Assembly: GCA_035610835.1 (NCBI GenBank) | Contig: CM069452.1 | Location: forward strand, 26,772,143 to 26,836,142 | From: Ophiura sarsii | Taxonomy: Eukaryota > Echinodermata > Ophiuroidea > Amphilepidida > Ophiuridae | DNA length: 64,000 nt | Reading direction: 5' to 3' | Shown here: positions 23,870 through 37,600 of the stretch, piece after piece | Layout of the letters: the number at the start of each line of letters is the position of its first letter | How positions within the stretch are numbered: the stretch's first letter is position 1 | Made by a program: the position numbers and the translations under genes | Notes under the pieces: model-generated | Databases searched by the model: none | Told to the model about the DNA's origin: nothing | Seen by the model: the letters and a program-made list of their open reading frames with translations, nothing else

Positions 23870-24439
23870 TTTTTAAATTGAGAAGTGTCAATCAAACTAG
23901 ATAATCTACCTACACATCAACAAGTAAATACAACTGGTTTTTTCTTCTTCACGAAAGGCGATGAGTAAATTCTGAAACAACGTTTGGTTTATGCAGGATA
24001 CTCCTAGTAAGAATGTAAGAGAAGAACTAATTGCACATATCTGCATTGGCTAGTAGACTTGTCTAAAGTAAGTTTGTAGACTTGTCTGAAATAAGGCTGA
24101 GCGTTAATATCCTCCTCGATATCCTTCACACGACGATGTTTTGCTCTATAATGGGCCTCATTGAGAAACATCAGTCAATTTATAAGGCACTGGAGACCGT
24201 TGCCGTTTAATGTTTATAACGTCCCTTAAAAGTCTATCCAATCCAGCACAGTGGTTCTTCTAACGCATTCGCGAGAAGTTATCCCTCTGGCCATACTGGC
24301 TGGCGGGAACCGTTCGTGTGTTGACGGCAATTAACCAATTTAACACCTGAACCCTCTCCCCTGTTCACTGATTATTTGGTGGGCTATCGATGTTCGTTAT
24401 CAACGCGCATGCACCCTCTTGTATGCCGTGTCGTACACA

Positions 24440-24447
24440 CTTATATA
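24440..24447 (-). promoter_or_regulatory. Candidate TATA box for receptor 1
   Basis: On the minus strand this reads TATATAAG, about 570 bp upstream of the receptor 1 ATG. It would imply a start near 24410 and a roughly 540-nt leader if the leader is unspliced. In such AT-rich DNA a chance match is quite possible. Confidence 0.25.
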
Positions 24448-27083
24448 TCACGAATTTAAAATCGACAGCAGATGAATGCATAAACGATTCCATTTGAAAG
24501 AATCCTTTTTAGTATCTCGTTAATATGTCAACCGATATTAATTATTTTTGTACGTCATTTGCTCAAGTGATTTATGTACTTACGGTCACCAATAAAATTA
24601 TTTTAGTTCATAGCGGTCAAATTTCGTCACAATCTGAAATGCATTCCATTAAACGATGATAAACAGTTTAAGTTAAACTAGCGGCAATGTTTTAACTGCC
24701 TTCCACTGGATGCAAGACTTAATTGCCTTTATTTTCGAGGAAAACTCATGGCGATCACAAGCAAATGAAATGACGACCATGTCTAAATATAAATGCAAAT
24801 CGAGTAATTGACCTAAATAAATAAAAGGCACTTAACACATTAACCTATTATAATCATGGATAGTCTGTCTTAGGACTATAAATTGTATGTGATGTTTTAA
24901 AAGGGGTATATTTGTAACGATTCTATATATCAAGCCTTTTACGAGAATTCGTGCACTACAATAAATTACTAACTTGAACTTAGTAGATACTAATAAATCG
25001 ATGGCACATAAATATCTAAACATGTCTTTGATTGAAAAGAAGCAGGTTTGCAATAACAAATAACTCTTGTTTTTTTAAATCTTTAAACACTTAGAATACC
25101 TGCGTTCAGTTGGACAAATAGTAGTTCAGATTTGTGAATGCGTTCTCTTATTAAATATAATTTTACGATTTGCATTGCGTTTCCTGTTTGTTAGTTACGA
25201 ACGATTGTTATCGTTTGCAATCAAATCTAAAGAAAATGTCATATACTTCTGCAAATTCAGTTAAATATATCCATGTAGGCTCACTGCTCACGGGACAATT
25301 GTTAACGTCGTTTTTCCAGTTCCCGCATAAACGTGCAATTGTTTGTATATAATGTTATAGATTTAATTCCATTGGCATTTCTTCTATTTTACGATGCCTT
25401 CATAACACAGGTAGATTAGTGATGCCGGTATAATACGATAAGGTGACTTACAACATTTAAAATTTTCAACGCGGTATAGACGACTCTCCTGTTAAATTGA
25501 AACCAGTGTCAAATTATGTACTTACAGTAAAGTCAGGGATACTATTAAATTTGGGATGGGAAAGTCATACACTGCACGTACGTAGATAACAGCTCCCGTT
25601 TGCATAAATTTAAAAAAAATGCAACAGCGCCATTTAATGATGTCGGAAATAAAGGTCGCGACATCGGAATACAAGGAATTGATAAGACGTATCATGGTCT
25701 ATATGGTGTAAAGTGAGAAAACTAATTTAAATACATAAAATAAACAATGAAACTTGAAGTATCATATATTTCAGGCTTGTAAAAACCGCCTAGGACGTAC
25801 GTTTTATCGTAACTTTCAAAACTGCACAATTTTTGGGGAATTTTGCCAACAATTCCATGTAAACTGCAAAGTTTATACTTAAAGCAGATGACAAACAGCG
25901 CCACCAAAAATATGAGCACGGCAAAAGTTAAACTTAAAAGTAGCTTCAGATCGGCAAATTGAGTCGCATACCCCTAGTAAAGCTGCAACCATTTCAAATG
26001 TGTTTTTTCGGTCACTTATCAGAAGGTAGCGAGTTTCTGCGACCATTATCATCATCAACCACATTTGAAGGAAACCCTTTTAAGGTAATGAATAAACACG
26101 GGACTCACAAAATCGCATTTGTTTTAATTTCGATTACATGTAGTAACCATCATTTAGGCAATGGACATAACGGGTCATTCTTGCAAAATGAGCTAATAGC
26201 ATTATCAAAGGGGCACGTTCTAAGCTTTACAATGATTTTTGTTTGACTCTACTTCCAAAGTTACGGCAGCAACCAATGCGTAATTATGTGAATATTTGCA
26301 CGTTCCTATACGTTTACTGGTAAGGGCAATACCAGGTGAAAAATCAAGTTAAAATGATAAAATGACTGATATATTTTATTTCTTATTATTGTATTGGGAA
26401 TTGTTCTTGATTATAATATATATGAAGATATCACTTTCACACAATGTGATACATTTCTGACGTATTTCATTGGTTGCACAAAGAAAAAAACACTAAATAA
26501 GTAACACCGATAATTCTTAATGCAAAGTTCTACTTTTTCAAACAGTTAAATAAAAAAACATAATTTTTGATTAATTTTTGTCGTCAAGCAGTTTGCAAAC
26601 TTGACTCTGTTACGCACTCTTGTATACTATATCTATCTTATCATTCACAATAAACATTACAATACATTACATTTGAATATGTCAAACCATCCACAATTCA
26701 AAATAGTCGTCCACTAAAATTGAAATAAGGTGACCGTGAATTCTTTATATTTTGAATTGTTTTTATCAACGGAAACTGACATTTCAGTTAATCAAAATAC
26801 ATCAATAAGCTGAGAACAAAAACCCCGATCTATATGAGATCCAAGTCCTTGTTTATGTGACTGACATAATTTATAAATACCAGCACGAAGCGTGACAATT
26901 CAAAATGTTTACCCCCGTTCTTGTCCTCAAGTGTTTCTGTTAGAGTGCAATGTAGTGGAGTTAGCGGTTCAGAATCAATAAACGACACCATCGAGAATTA
27001 GGTCCGGGTCACATTTTTTGTAAGGATGTAGAGAAGATTTTGAATTAAGATATTGTTAAACTTCACACGAGACATGTATTGTA

Positions 27084-28030
27084 CAGGGCGTGTCAAAAAA
27101 GTCCCATACGTTCGATAATTAATTACAAATACGTACCATACATACATCCTTTGTTTTAAAGAATATACCGTTATTAAGCCCTGTTCGTAATCAAATACAC
27201 TTTATCTCATTGAATTTCACTATCTTTCTATCTATCGATATATATATGATCAATTTAGTAACAAGAGTGCAAATCCAGATTTGGCCATTTTTTAAATGTC
27301 TTTCAACTAAAAAACTGGTAATGTGATTATTGTTTCGGTGGCGTACATTTGTTGTTGGTATTGGAGGATGATTGACCAGTGGCGGCATAAGCATCAATAT
27401 TTTCGGTGGGAAAACGAGGGCAAGAAAAATATACTGGTGGAAAATGCCCGTGAAGCACGCGAAGAATTACGCGTGACGCGCGCGAACATTATAGGTTTTT
27501 TTTTAACATTGCCTGAAATTAACTTAATTTGTTCTATACATTTTTTTAATATCATGCATAACATGCAAGGGGGGGGGGTATATGATTACATAGGCCTTCC
27601 CCCATGGTAAACTATTGGGGATACACCCCCAATCCCAACGGGTTTTCCGCCTATGTATTGTTTACTAAAATTCAAATATTCTGTGGTTTGTCTTGGATAA
27701 CATGGATGGAAATATGGTTTTCTGCTCGAATTAAACTAAATACAACATTTAGTAAGTAGATTATTATTGATTTTATTGAATATGTTCAATTACTCACTGA
27801 CTGACGATTCTAATAAAAGATGAGAAGTGGCCAAAACTAAATTTGACATGCCCGAGTAGATTTGCCATGCCAGAGAAGATTTGCCATAATTTGATAACGA
27901 AAGCTCCAAAATGGATAGAACAAATTATTAGATTCCTAAACATTATTATTGGTGTTTTGTGAACACTTGTTGTATTTGTATGGCCAAACAAATAATGTTT
28001 AACATAAGGACAATTTTTTGACACGCCCTG
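27084..28030. mobile_element. Possible mariner-like element bounded by CAGGGCGTGTC ends
   Basis: The left end CAGGGCGTGTCAAAAAAGTCC (27084, preceded by TA) is answered by the inverted end at about 28008-28030. The right flank is TT rather than TA, so they could be two unrelated solo ends. No transposase frame is visible between them. Confidence 0.45.
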
Positions 28031-29088
28031 TTTTCTTTATTACACCCCACACCCTCACCCCCATTCCCGGTTCTGGTATGCTCTGCAGTCGATACGGCCC
28101 ATTATAGCAGAATCGATGACGTGGATTTGCGTGAAATGGAAGCGCCGGCGGCGAACGTAGGAGGGGAGGGGCCGGGGTGGGTGGGTGCGGAAGTATGCCG
28201 AACTTGAATTCAAAATAATTAGACCCTCATATTTTGGTCATTTAGATAAATATACATGTTAAACTTTAAATCGGTTAAAACAATCATTGGTGTCTAGGGC
28301 ACGTGTCCGAGAAGTGACAATGTCGCAGGATCTTGCATTAAAAGACAGTAGGATGGAGAAGATGTGCTTTTATACAGAGCTCTATGGAATACAATTTACA
28401 TAATCGTCGATATCTCGAAAAGAAAATCATTGATCAAACATAATATTTTTTCAAATTAACTTTTTTGGGCAGGCAATATAAGGTTCTTTTCTTTAAAAAG
28501 AAAAAAAAGAAAAAAAAAGAAAGAAAAAAACCCTAGATAATGACTTCAATTAGTCCTTCTTTGCTGAATGAAAGTCAAATTGACTGGAATTTAATTATAT
28601 TTGCATCCACGCCATCACCCGCCCACCCACACCCCGACATATTGACACACACACTAAGGATGCAGCTATAAAGTCTCTCCTACGGACGACCTAAAATCAC
28701 ATAGAACAAATGGGTCGGTATGGCCCGTGGAACAGGGTTGTTTTAGTCGCCTAAGCCATAATGTATATTTTAGAGAAACCAACAACAGCATAAATATAAG
28801 AGATTTTATCATCATATTGCAACAGAAAATTGTGCCATTAACAGTGGGAAACTGAAGTACTTATAACGTGAAAAGAAAGTCAAATGTGAGTAAAGTCATT
28901 GCTATATCTCAAGAGTACATAACTGCACATTAACGTCGGAAATTACCAACACAGGCATGTGTACTTCTGTCCGGATTCGAACCGGCAATATTTGAAACAC
29001 TGGCTCGAAAGATGTCAAGATGACAGTTTATGTCGTTGACTTTTTTATGGAGCCAATTAATAGATAACAATGAAACGGTTTATTTAGA

Positions 29089-29170
29089 GGTCGTTTCCAT
29101 ATACTCTATCACAGCTTTCCCCAGCTTTACTGGGGAAAGTTGTGTGAATGAATGCGTATATGGAAACAAC
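29089..29170. repeat. 82-bp foldback sequence
   Basis: GGTCGTTTCCATATAC at 29089 pairs with its near complement at 29157-29170. An inner pair (CTTTCCCCAG / CTGGGGAAAG) forms the top of the hairpin. It directly abuts the TTAA element that follows. Confidence 0.7.
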
Positions 29171-29177
29171 CCCTTAA

Positions 29178-29457
29178 CCCTAACTCTACCCCCCACTTTT
29201 TTCAGAATTTTTTCTTCAACGTGGAAAATCGACCAAAATATCCCCCGACCCCCCCCCCCCCCCCGGGATTTGATCCAGGGACCTCCAGCACGTGGAGTTT
29301 CCAATCCCCCGCTACACCACGGCTTCCAAGCACAGTCTGGGCAGTGTATTGCCCAGACTGTATGGAGTGGGTCCATTTTTGTCAGCGAAAAACTTCCACG
29401 CCGGGTGGTACCAACGTGCCCAGTCGTGGTATATTGTGGTATATGGCAGTGTTAGGG
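29178..29457 (-). mobile_element. TTAA-flanked MITE with tRNA-like core, copy 1
   Basis: The ends CCCTAACTCTACC and the inverted CCCTAACACTGCC are flanked by TTAA on the left and TTAT on the right. On the minus strand the interior holds a tRNA-like segment (29263-29323) with an A-box-like TGGTGTAGCGG and a B-box-like GGATCAAATCC. It also holds a dyad GTCTGGGCAGTG...TTGCCCAGAC. A C-homopolymer run at about 29251-29264 interrupts it. Overlapping open frames of 66-141 aa on both strands are artefacts of low complexity. Confidence 0.8.
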
Positions 29458-29519
29458 TTATATTAACAAAACTTAACAAATTTGTGAAGAAAATAAAAAT
29501 TCAAAAAATTGCTTGTTAA

Positions 29520-29801
29520 CCCTAAGTCTACCTCCCCCCCCCACTTTTTTCAGAATTTTTTCTTCAACGTGGAAAATCGACCAAAATATCCCCCTGATCC
29601 CCCCGGGATTTGATCCAGGGACCTCCAGCACGTGGAGCTTCCAATCCCCCGCTACACCACGGCTTCCAAGCACAGTCCAGTCTGGGCAGTGTATTGCCCA
29701 GACTATATGGAGTGGGTCCATTTTTTCAGCGAAAAACTTCCACGCCGGGTGGTACCAACGTGCCCAGTCGTGGTATATTGTGGTATATGGCAGTGTTAGG
29801 G
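29520..29801 (-). mobile_element. TTAA-flanked MITE with tRNA-like core, copy 2
   Basis: A second copy in the same orientation, bounded by exact TTAA duplications (29516-29519 and 29802-29805). It is nearly identical to copy 1 apart from shorter C runs and a 5-bp duplication near the dyad. The tRNA-like part is 29603-29663. High similarity implies recent insertion or local duplication. Confidence 0.85.
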
Positions 29802-29805
29802 TTAA

Positions 29806-31646
29806 TTTAAATGTATTACATATTGCCGTATGGGAGAGCTCAAGTATCAAACCATAGATCCTTATGTTATCGTTGCCTGTTTAGCGAACGTTTATAGCAT
29901 CTTGAAGCAATAGCGTGACCAATGAGTGTTTATATAATATTATTAGTACAATGTTGACATGTCAATTCACTTTTAATCCGTAGCAGTATTAAATCAGTTG
30001 ATACAGTGACATCTACTAACAAATCAGATTGGTTGCAAGTTTATTCAGGTACAGGAAAGACGACGTTATGTTGTATAGGTAATAGCAATTAAAGGACAGA
30101 TATATTAGTTTTTCTTTGTGTTCTCTGCAATGGTATGTTTTACTGAATGGAATCATATAAGATATGTTATTCCATTCATAAAAAATAGATCATGAGTTGG
30201 TCTGAATAGACCCTCCCCCCCCCCCCCCCCCCCCCCCCCCCCCACCCTCCCACACACCCCGAACAAAATAAATGGTTTCCAATGCAATCTACTCAATATA
30301 GGAACAGAGTTAAAATAAGAGTAAACCTAATAATCATAACTAGATATTTATTAAATTTAGATCTGGATTGACTATGGGATATCTTAAAGATGTGTAGGGG
30401 GAGGGGGTGGAACGGGTGAGTGTGAGGGTGTAGGGGTGGGCGTGTGATGATGGTCCGTTTTATAATGTGACTGTATCGACTTATTATACATGCTACAAGC
30501 TATTCATGTCCGTTAACCGTTTATAGTGAATGCTTTTAAACAAGTACAGTGACACTTTCTTCGTTCTAGCCTTGAATCGGGCTTATGAATAAATCATGTC
30601 GTTATATTGTAAATAAAATAAATATGCACAAATCCGATCTGCTAGTGATGATTTTTATCTTCAAATAACACTCATATATATGTTTGATTTGACGTGAAAA
30701 CATAAGAATAACGTTCAGACCATCGTATGGATCACATTGGCTTTGCTTATCTTGTGTTATCATTAACATTATGAAATCATCGTGGTAATGCAGTCATGCA
30801 TGTGTACATCTCGATGACTAGTGTAAACGTAGGCTATGTTTACTTTAACCCTCGCCTACCAGCGTATTATTTATATTCACATTCGAAATCAAAGGCTTAA
30901 GATGTAGATGTGCGGTTCCTTCTGCTGCGGTGCATCTTTATTATGTGAAACAATTATTCCCGATCCAATGTTGAGGGACGAAGGTCAATTCTCATAGCAG
31001 ACCGTTGATTATAGAAGGGACGAATCCCCTCCGAGTGGGATTTCCACACGCCTATAATTAACACCTAAGTGTACATTTATAGTTTCTCTGGTAATGAAAG
31101 TCGTAGTAGACCTGTCAGGCCCTTCATTTGATGGTGGTGTCGGGGTAGGGGTGGTTGATAATTCACTTAAAACAGTCGCCGGGAAAAGGTTGGAGAGCTT
31201 TGTACACCCGTGCCAGTTGGGGTGCTCTCAGAAGTGATACAAGCACATTTCTCTCTCATACAAATCGATTGAGAACACGTCTCGCATTAATTCTATAACA
31301 CCTAACACTATTAACCCGGGAGGTATTTTTTGCAGCCTCTGTTAGCTAACATCCTATCCTATGCTGTTATGTTTTCATACCACTTTATAGCGATGTCTCC
31401 AGGCATACTGAACAAATCACTTGACTTGCTTGTCGGTTTAAACACCATTCTTTTTTTTCGTCTTTTAATAATACAATCGACATATATGTAAGCGTAATAT
31501 GTGGCAACATAATATTCTGTCTTACTGTTGAGTGTTTTTGGCTTAAACCCTCCTCCCCGTTATACAAGGATTATCCCCTGTAATGTCCCCATCATACCCA
31601 TCATACCATTCTCCAAATACATTTAATTTAAGCACATTTAACATGT
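29806..31646. other. No gene seen; homopolymer C tract
   Basis: A C run of about 32 bp lies at 30212-30243, followed by a C/A-rich stretch. A G-rich stretch at 30399-30442 is partly complementary. A dispersed repeat copy lies at 31010-31060. No coding is recognised. Confidence 0.5.
31010..31060 (-). repeat. Dispersed repeat, copy B
   Basis: Inverted counterpart of 267-315. It shares GTGTGGAAAnCCCACTCGG and the following GGGGAT with a few substitutions. Confidence 0.5.
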
Positions 31647-32096
31647 TTAATATTAAATAAACATTCTAATTAGTTCACGAAGCTTCAGGCTGATATTTTA
31701 TTTAACCGAATTCCGCACTACTAATGATATCTATGGGCAGTTACAAACACCACTTTCATAGTTCGATAGCATAGAGAAAAATGCCCCACCAAGTATATTC
31801 GGAACGTGTACGTAAGCCAATCCTTAGGGATAAATAAAGCATGGAGCCGTCCCCATCATGACCTTAAGGCGTTGTTTCAGAACAGTACGAGGTGATACCG
31901 ATAATTGAATTGGATATAAATCAATTCACAATCACGATAGGGTCTGACATGTACAACCCCTAACCTAACACCCCCGGTGAAGTCACGGCACTAAGGCAAA
32001 CCAACGAATAGTAGCGTACCAGCCTGTGACACATTGGATAATACACTGCTGATGGTTTAGAGATAATCACGTGGTAACTGCTTCATGCAACGAATA
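31647..32096 (+). repeat. Diverged tandem duplication, unit 1
   Basis: It aligns along its length with 32421-32908: TTTAATATTAAATA at the start, then TTTAACCGAATTCC, then the conserved core 31891-31937, and GCTTCATGCAAC at the end. No conserved reading frame is apparent. Confidence 0.75.
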
Positions 32097-32420
32097 CACG
32101 TTTTAAAAAAAATACTCGTCTTTATATCTTTATTATTATAGAATAAGCCATTCCGACTTTATTTAACCCTTGTAGTGTTTTGAAGTGTTTTAGTAACAAT
32201 TTCACCAACGAGATTTGGAAGGCAACCCTCCAATATCTGTTTGAAAAAATGAATTCCCTATGCAATTGTATCATCATCATAAGTAATGCGCTAGTAGTGA
32301 TAGTAGAATATCCAGCAGTCATGTGATGGTCTATTTGAAAGATTTGACACAACCTCGTGGGTAGACTACTTTAATATCCTAGAATAATATCCTTTAAAGA
32401 CGTCTGTGGTTGTATTCACC

Positions 32421-32908
32421 TTTAATATTAAATATACATTACAGGTAATGAAGCCTTCCATCTTATATAATATTTAACCGAATTCCACACTTCAAGCCTG
32501 TCAAGGGATATCTCTGGGCAGTCATAAACACCTACTCGGCAGTGAAATGACAGGGGAAATGCCATAAACAGAATACGGTACTCGAAATGTGGACATAAAC
32601 AAGCCGTAAGGTTAAATCAAGTACTTCCTTTTCGAAGAAGTATCCGCTGCCTGAAGACGCTCCTATCGTGACCTTCGGGCGTTTCTACCGAACAACACGG
32701 GTGATACCGATAATTGAATTGGATAGAAATCAATTCCCAATCATGACCAGGTCCGACAAGTACAACCCCTAGCCACACGCTATCGGTGAAGTCAAGACAC
32801 TAGGACAAATTCACTTACAGTGTAATAGTCTTTGACACTTTGGTTAAATACTGCTGATGTGTTAAACATTTAAATATTTGAGTGGCAACTGCTTCATGCA
32901 ACATATTA
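32421..32908 (+). repeat. Diverged tandem duplication, unit 2
   Basis: Counterpart of 31647-32096. The core at 32700-32746 differs from unit 1 at only about 3 of 47 positions, while the flanks differ much more. Confidence 0.75.
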
Positions 32909-33649
32909 CCAACCTCCACACATTGAAACTATGATCGTTAAATTCTAATATATAATAAAACATTCTGACACTTCTTAAACTAGACCTAAAAAGAGAGGAC
33001 CGGAGCGTCGAGGCATAGCATTTTACATTTGAGCAGTGGAAATGCACTGCGCAGTTACTTGAATTTAGCTAATGTTCATGGCATCCCTTTACAGATGATC
33101 AGAATCGCCCAATGAATATCGGCTAATATCAGACAGTTATTGTACAAGTAGAATTAACAATATTTTAGATCTGTAATAGTTTTATATAATATTTGAATTA
33201 CAGCAAGTTCATAACAATCATATAATCCCATGAACTTCTGATTCTATCCTAAAAGTAATTATAACAATGTAGAATCCTAGTCCGATAATACTGTTGCGCT
33301 ATTACGCCATATGCGCATTTATTGAACGATTCCAATGAATTCAAAGTGTTCTTTATAATTACAATTCTATAAATAATTCCAATGTTATGGCCCGGAACTT
33401 TCCATGAATACTAATCGTTAGATATTGTAATGCCATCATCAATTTGGGAAAATACCATCTAATGTGTTATCAAATATTCTAGGCTATGGCTGGTTCTCCT
33501 TAACAACGATGTAATAGTTAATTTGTATTATTAATAATAGTGATGTAGTAATTAATGTTAATTATTAATAGTAGTTTGCAATGTATGACATTATACATAT
33601 TTTATGCACTTTTGCCTTGATGTTGCGAATTAATCAAATCTATTATATA

Positions 33650-34649
33650 CGAGGGTCATTTAATAAGTTCTACTTCCTACCCCATAACTTTGCTATTATA
33701 CAAGCCAGTCGTATGAAATATTCCACAGTTACAAAATAATAGTAGATTGGTCTGAATACTCATTGTACTTTTCTGAATATGCAGTAAAAACCAAACTTCA
33801 ATTTAGTGCGACGGAAATGGGTAAAAAGCAGCCAAATGTCTCGACAGTGCTAGTCATTTGGCCAATTTAAAGATACACATCGTTCTGAATTACAAATATC
33901 TCTTGAACAGACTTTAAATAATATAAGTGACTGATTTCTTGGCGTAAAATGTCCTCTAAATAGTAAGAACAAGACCAAGACAACCATCAATTTTAACCCT
34001 ACCTTAAAGAACCGCTGCAAAAGTCATATTTGCTTTTCATAGAAACTAAGAGATCTTCATTATACAGGACTAAATGGATATATTTCAAGTCTCTCGAAGA
34101 TTTTTCTATCACACTACCTGATTAGCTATTCTAAATATATATGCGAGTGTAAAACTGATAAAGTTACTACCATGTTAAGATTTAGCATTCGAGGCATCAC
34201 TGTGGCTTAACTTGCATCAACGAAAATTTGACTGGATATCAGTATTCCAGTATGCTAAAGGCGTGTCAATACATTCGAGTTGATATTATACTATTCGCAA
34301 GCCACAACGGTTAATATTGACTACAATCAGATTTATACATGATAGTATAGCATTATATGCAGAAATCATCCATTGTTATCTATTTTCAGTATTTAAATCG
34401 GACGGTTATACCTAATCATACAATACGGAGAGAAAACGAAAAAACTTGTATTTATATTTGGGGTAATTTTCCGTGTCCGTTGTCTAAAATCTCTCTCTGG
34501 CTTTGATTGCATCATGACAAAAGTAAAATTAGTATCAATAAGCATTTACTATAAATGTGTAGCTATGATTAAGAGCTATAATCGTGACAAATGTCAAGAG
34601 GCTGACTGATGTTATGAGTGAGGAGGTAGAACTTATTGAATGACTCTCG
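33650..34649. mobile_element. Mariner-type element, exactly 1000 bp, TA-flanked
   Basis: The left end CGAGGGTCATTTAATAAGTT and the inverted right end (CGAGAGTCATTCAATAAGTT) are both next to TA. They match the well-known mariner-family end pattern. The interior is about the size of a mariner transposase gene, but I can find no long frame or DDD/DDE-type motif in it. It is therefore either non-autonomous or decayed beyond reading. Confidence 0.8.
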
Positions 34650-34651
34650 TA

Positions 34652-37600
34652 CATGCAAATATGTCATGAAGGCTATACATTTGATATTTATATACTACTA
34701 GCGGGCACACGCGCTTTGCGCAGGACCCGCTAGAAGATTTCACGGGGAGGTAAGTAAACAAAGCGTAAGAAAATGTGATACAATATCAAGAACATTTCCT
34801 ATACATAATCTAGACGTACACACCTTGTCTGCGTCACTACGTGTGCGCCGAATCGCGTGCGCCATGTTTAAACGCGGCGGCGCAGCAACAACAAAGGAAC
34901 GGTTGGTATGGTACCGTCAGTTTCTTTATCGTTAGCAAACTCCGCGTTCAACTATGTGTTACTAATGTGGGAAAGTGTTACTTTAAGATCTGAGTCGTTT
35001 GTTGTTTAGATTTAGAAAATGTCGTGATTTTTTGTATTTGTCGGACGTGTAGTCCCGTATAAATGCTTGTTATTCATGCGATCTTTAAGAATAACAAACA
35101 GCCGCATATACAGAAATGTAGCTATAACCCTGATGAAAATATTTTAGGTGAAGACATGTCATCACTCACTCCGAAAACCACAATTTGTGTCCGAACAGGT
35201 AACAACCCGAGTAAAAGAAATGCAACATTTCGGATTCTCATCTGTGATCTTTTCTGCGCATGTCTGAAAACGGGAAAAGTACGGCATTGAACTATCTAAT
35301 TAGTTCGTGTATTATAGGCGCAATCTAATCAGGCGAGGGACCGAAAATTAGTATATAGATAATTAATTTTAACTGTACACTGGTTACTACTATTCTTCAT
35401 GGCATCATTGATTGTGATCGCTTAACAATATTACAATAGAAACATTACAATATATAGAAATACACATATAACAAAACACTAAAGCACACGGTATACACAA
35501 AGACAACACCACAATAAGCAAGTAAAAAGAAGTCACTACTGAAACCGGTCATTGACCAAACAGATGCTAAACACCCCCATACATCTTCAACCCACATACA
35601 CATATTTTCATTCATTTTCATTGTCTAATACTCCCTAGATATGTTTCATCGAACGTTATCAACGTGCTATGTGTGTTTTATGTATTTTACTGCTGTATTT
35701 ACAGTACCAGGCTACTTCAGTAAAGACTATTAAAGAGGATCTATCTATTTATAAGCAAGACTAACCTCAACAGCTATATATGTTAAAATAAACATAATAT
35801 GTTACATATTTAGGCAGCTATAAAACTACCAAAAAGCCTAACATTTCAAATCTCATTACATTTGAAAAAAAGTTCCGTTGTAAAACGCATGTCAGCAAAT
35901 CCTCAATTGCTTATATCAATAAGCAAAGTGTGACTTCTCTGCACATTTGCGTCTGGTATCGAAAGACCAAGCTACAGAATGAAACTTTTATGGAAACCAT
36001 GTCTTTCATATTACGGGATGCACTTATCGTAAATTACTGTTTGGAATTCAAATATCTCATAAAGACATAGTCAATCTACATTAAGAATACTCAAAATTGA
36101 TTTAGAGCACTGTCGGAGTTGAACCATCCGTATACATGTAGCTTTTGCAAGTATACAGTTTAAAGTTTTATGGCGTAAAGTAAATACGTAGAACGGATGT
36201 AAAGAAGAACACACCTACTCATTTCACAAGATACACATGTCACACATGATTCTATGCAAATACGTTCATAGCATACTGTTCCAGGAAGAACTAATTAAAT
36301 TTAAGTAATAAGCAGTCTCGACATTCTAGTAAACGACCCCGCATACGCTATAGGCGATAACACAACTAATAGAAACTAATTTATCGTAGTGTTATATAAA
36401 TCTGTTGGGAAAGCGTTTCCCTGATATCTGTTAGCTGAAGAATTCGTTGCTATCGTGACATCGACGTTAGGAGATTGTTTTTACGTTATCTTTAAGGCTA
36501 ATGTTAAAAGAAAATGTTACCAATGAATACGGTAGTTTAGGAAAAAGGTGTCTTTTATTTATCGATTATGATGTGTTGTTCCGTAGTCTGTCGGCACTTC
36601 AATGCACGTAGAATCGAACAAAGATTTATTTTCATCTTAAGCCCTGAGTGACCCGTTTTAAGTATTTAGTTTTCGTTTGTAATTAAATAAGTACCTACAC
36701 ACAATTAGATGTTAAAATAAGAGTTAATATAACTTAAACGTTGCAACGCTTCTACAAATAATTGGGATATTTTAATGATAAAACTTGTGTGTTTCCTTTT
36801 GCCTAGGGAAATAAAGTGAATGAAAATACGATGCTACGATGCTGAAATATAGCAATTAACAAATCCGTATTATAAATACAATATGATAATGATATGCTGT
36901 CATATGATGATACCAGGCGCTATATCATTTTACAAAATCGTAAGTATATATACGACCAAGGCTTCCGTTTTGGCAAAGTGGAATGAAATTGAGAACCCAG
37001 TGAAAGACATATTTGTTTGAAATTCTTTCAGTGTTTACACGATTGTAACAACCTTGGTAATTAACACGTCGTTGCTAATTAAGAACACAAGTTTAAGCCG
37101 TTAAATTTGAGCTACAATGTCATCACAAGCAGACTTACGTGATATTGTATAACGTCATTTCAATCAACACAGCTGTTATGCTATCTGTTTGCTTCCGAAT
37201 AAATTCCAAATATGCGTTGTATATTGTATGAATGCATATCAGTCGTACTGATGGTCTGTTTTTGCTTATGTGAACTCACGCGAGTAATATATGGTCCAAG
37301 TACATAAGTACCACGACATCTACACAGTAGAGATAAATCATCTTGAAATAAATGTTATTGTTAAAACTGAGACCTTTTTGATTATGCATATTGTGAAAAT
37401 ATTTGTTAAGCTAGCTCGCAAAATTATTGTTTGAACTTTGATACATATATTTTCGGGTAAATGAGAATAGAAAGCGATTCTCGAAGCGTCTGCCGAGTGT
37501 TAGAAATACAGTCATATATTTTGGTAGTAAACGAAAGGTGGTATACGAAAAGAAAAATAGAAACACGTTAATTTGAACTATGGCATGGGAAAAATCATCA

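Larger units (their letters stand above)
23870..29088. other. Mostly featureless intergenic DNA
   Basis: Apart from the candidate TATA box (24440) and the mariner-like ends at 27084 and 28030, I see no supported gene. A purine tract lies at about 28495-28530. At 28973-28983 a minus-strand B-box word GGTTCGAATCC occurs in a poorly folding tRNA-like context. Confidence 0.4.

Noticed and set aside
28970..29045. Possible minus-strand tRNA with B-box GGTTCGAATCC
   Set aside because: The T arm is good, but no A-box or paired acceptor stem could be found. At most it is a degraded tRNA-like remnant.
29030..29857. Overlapping open frames of 66-141 aa on both strands
   Set aside because: They arise from the duplicated MITE and its C-rich runs. 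No domain is recognisable and the frames disagree between copies.
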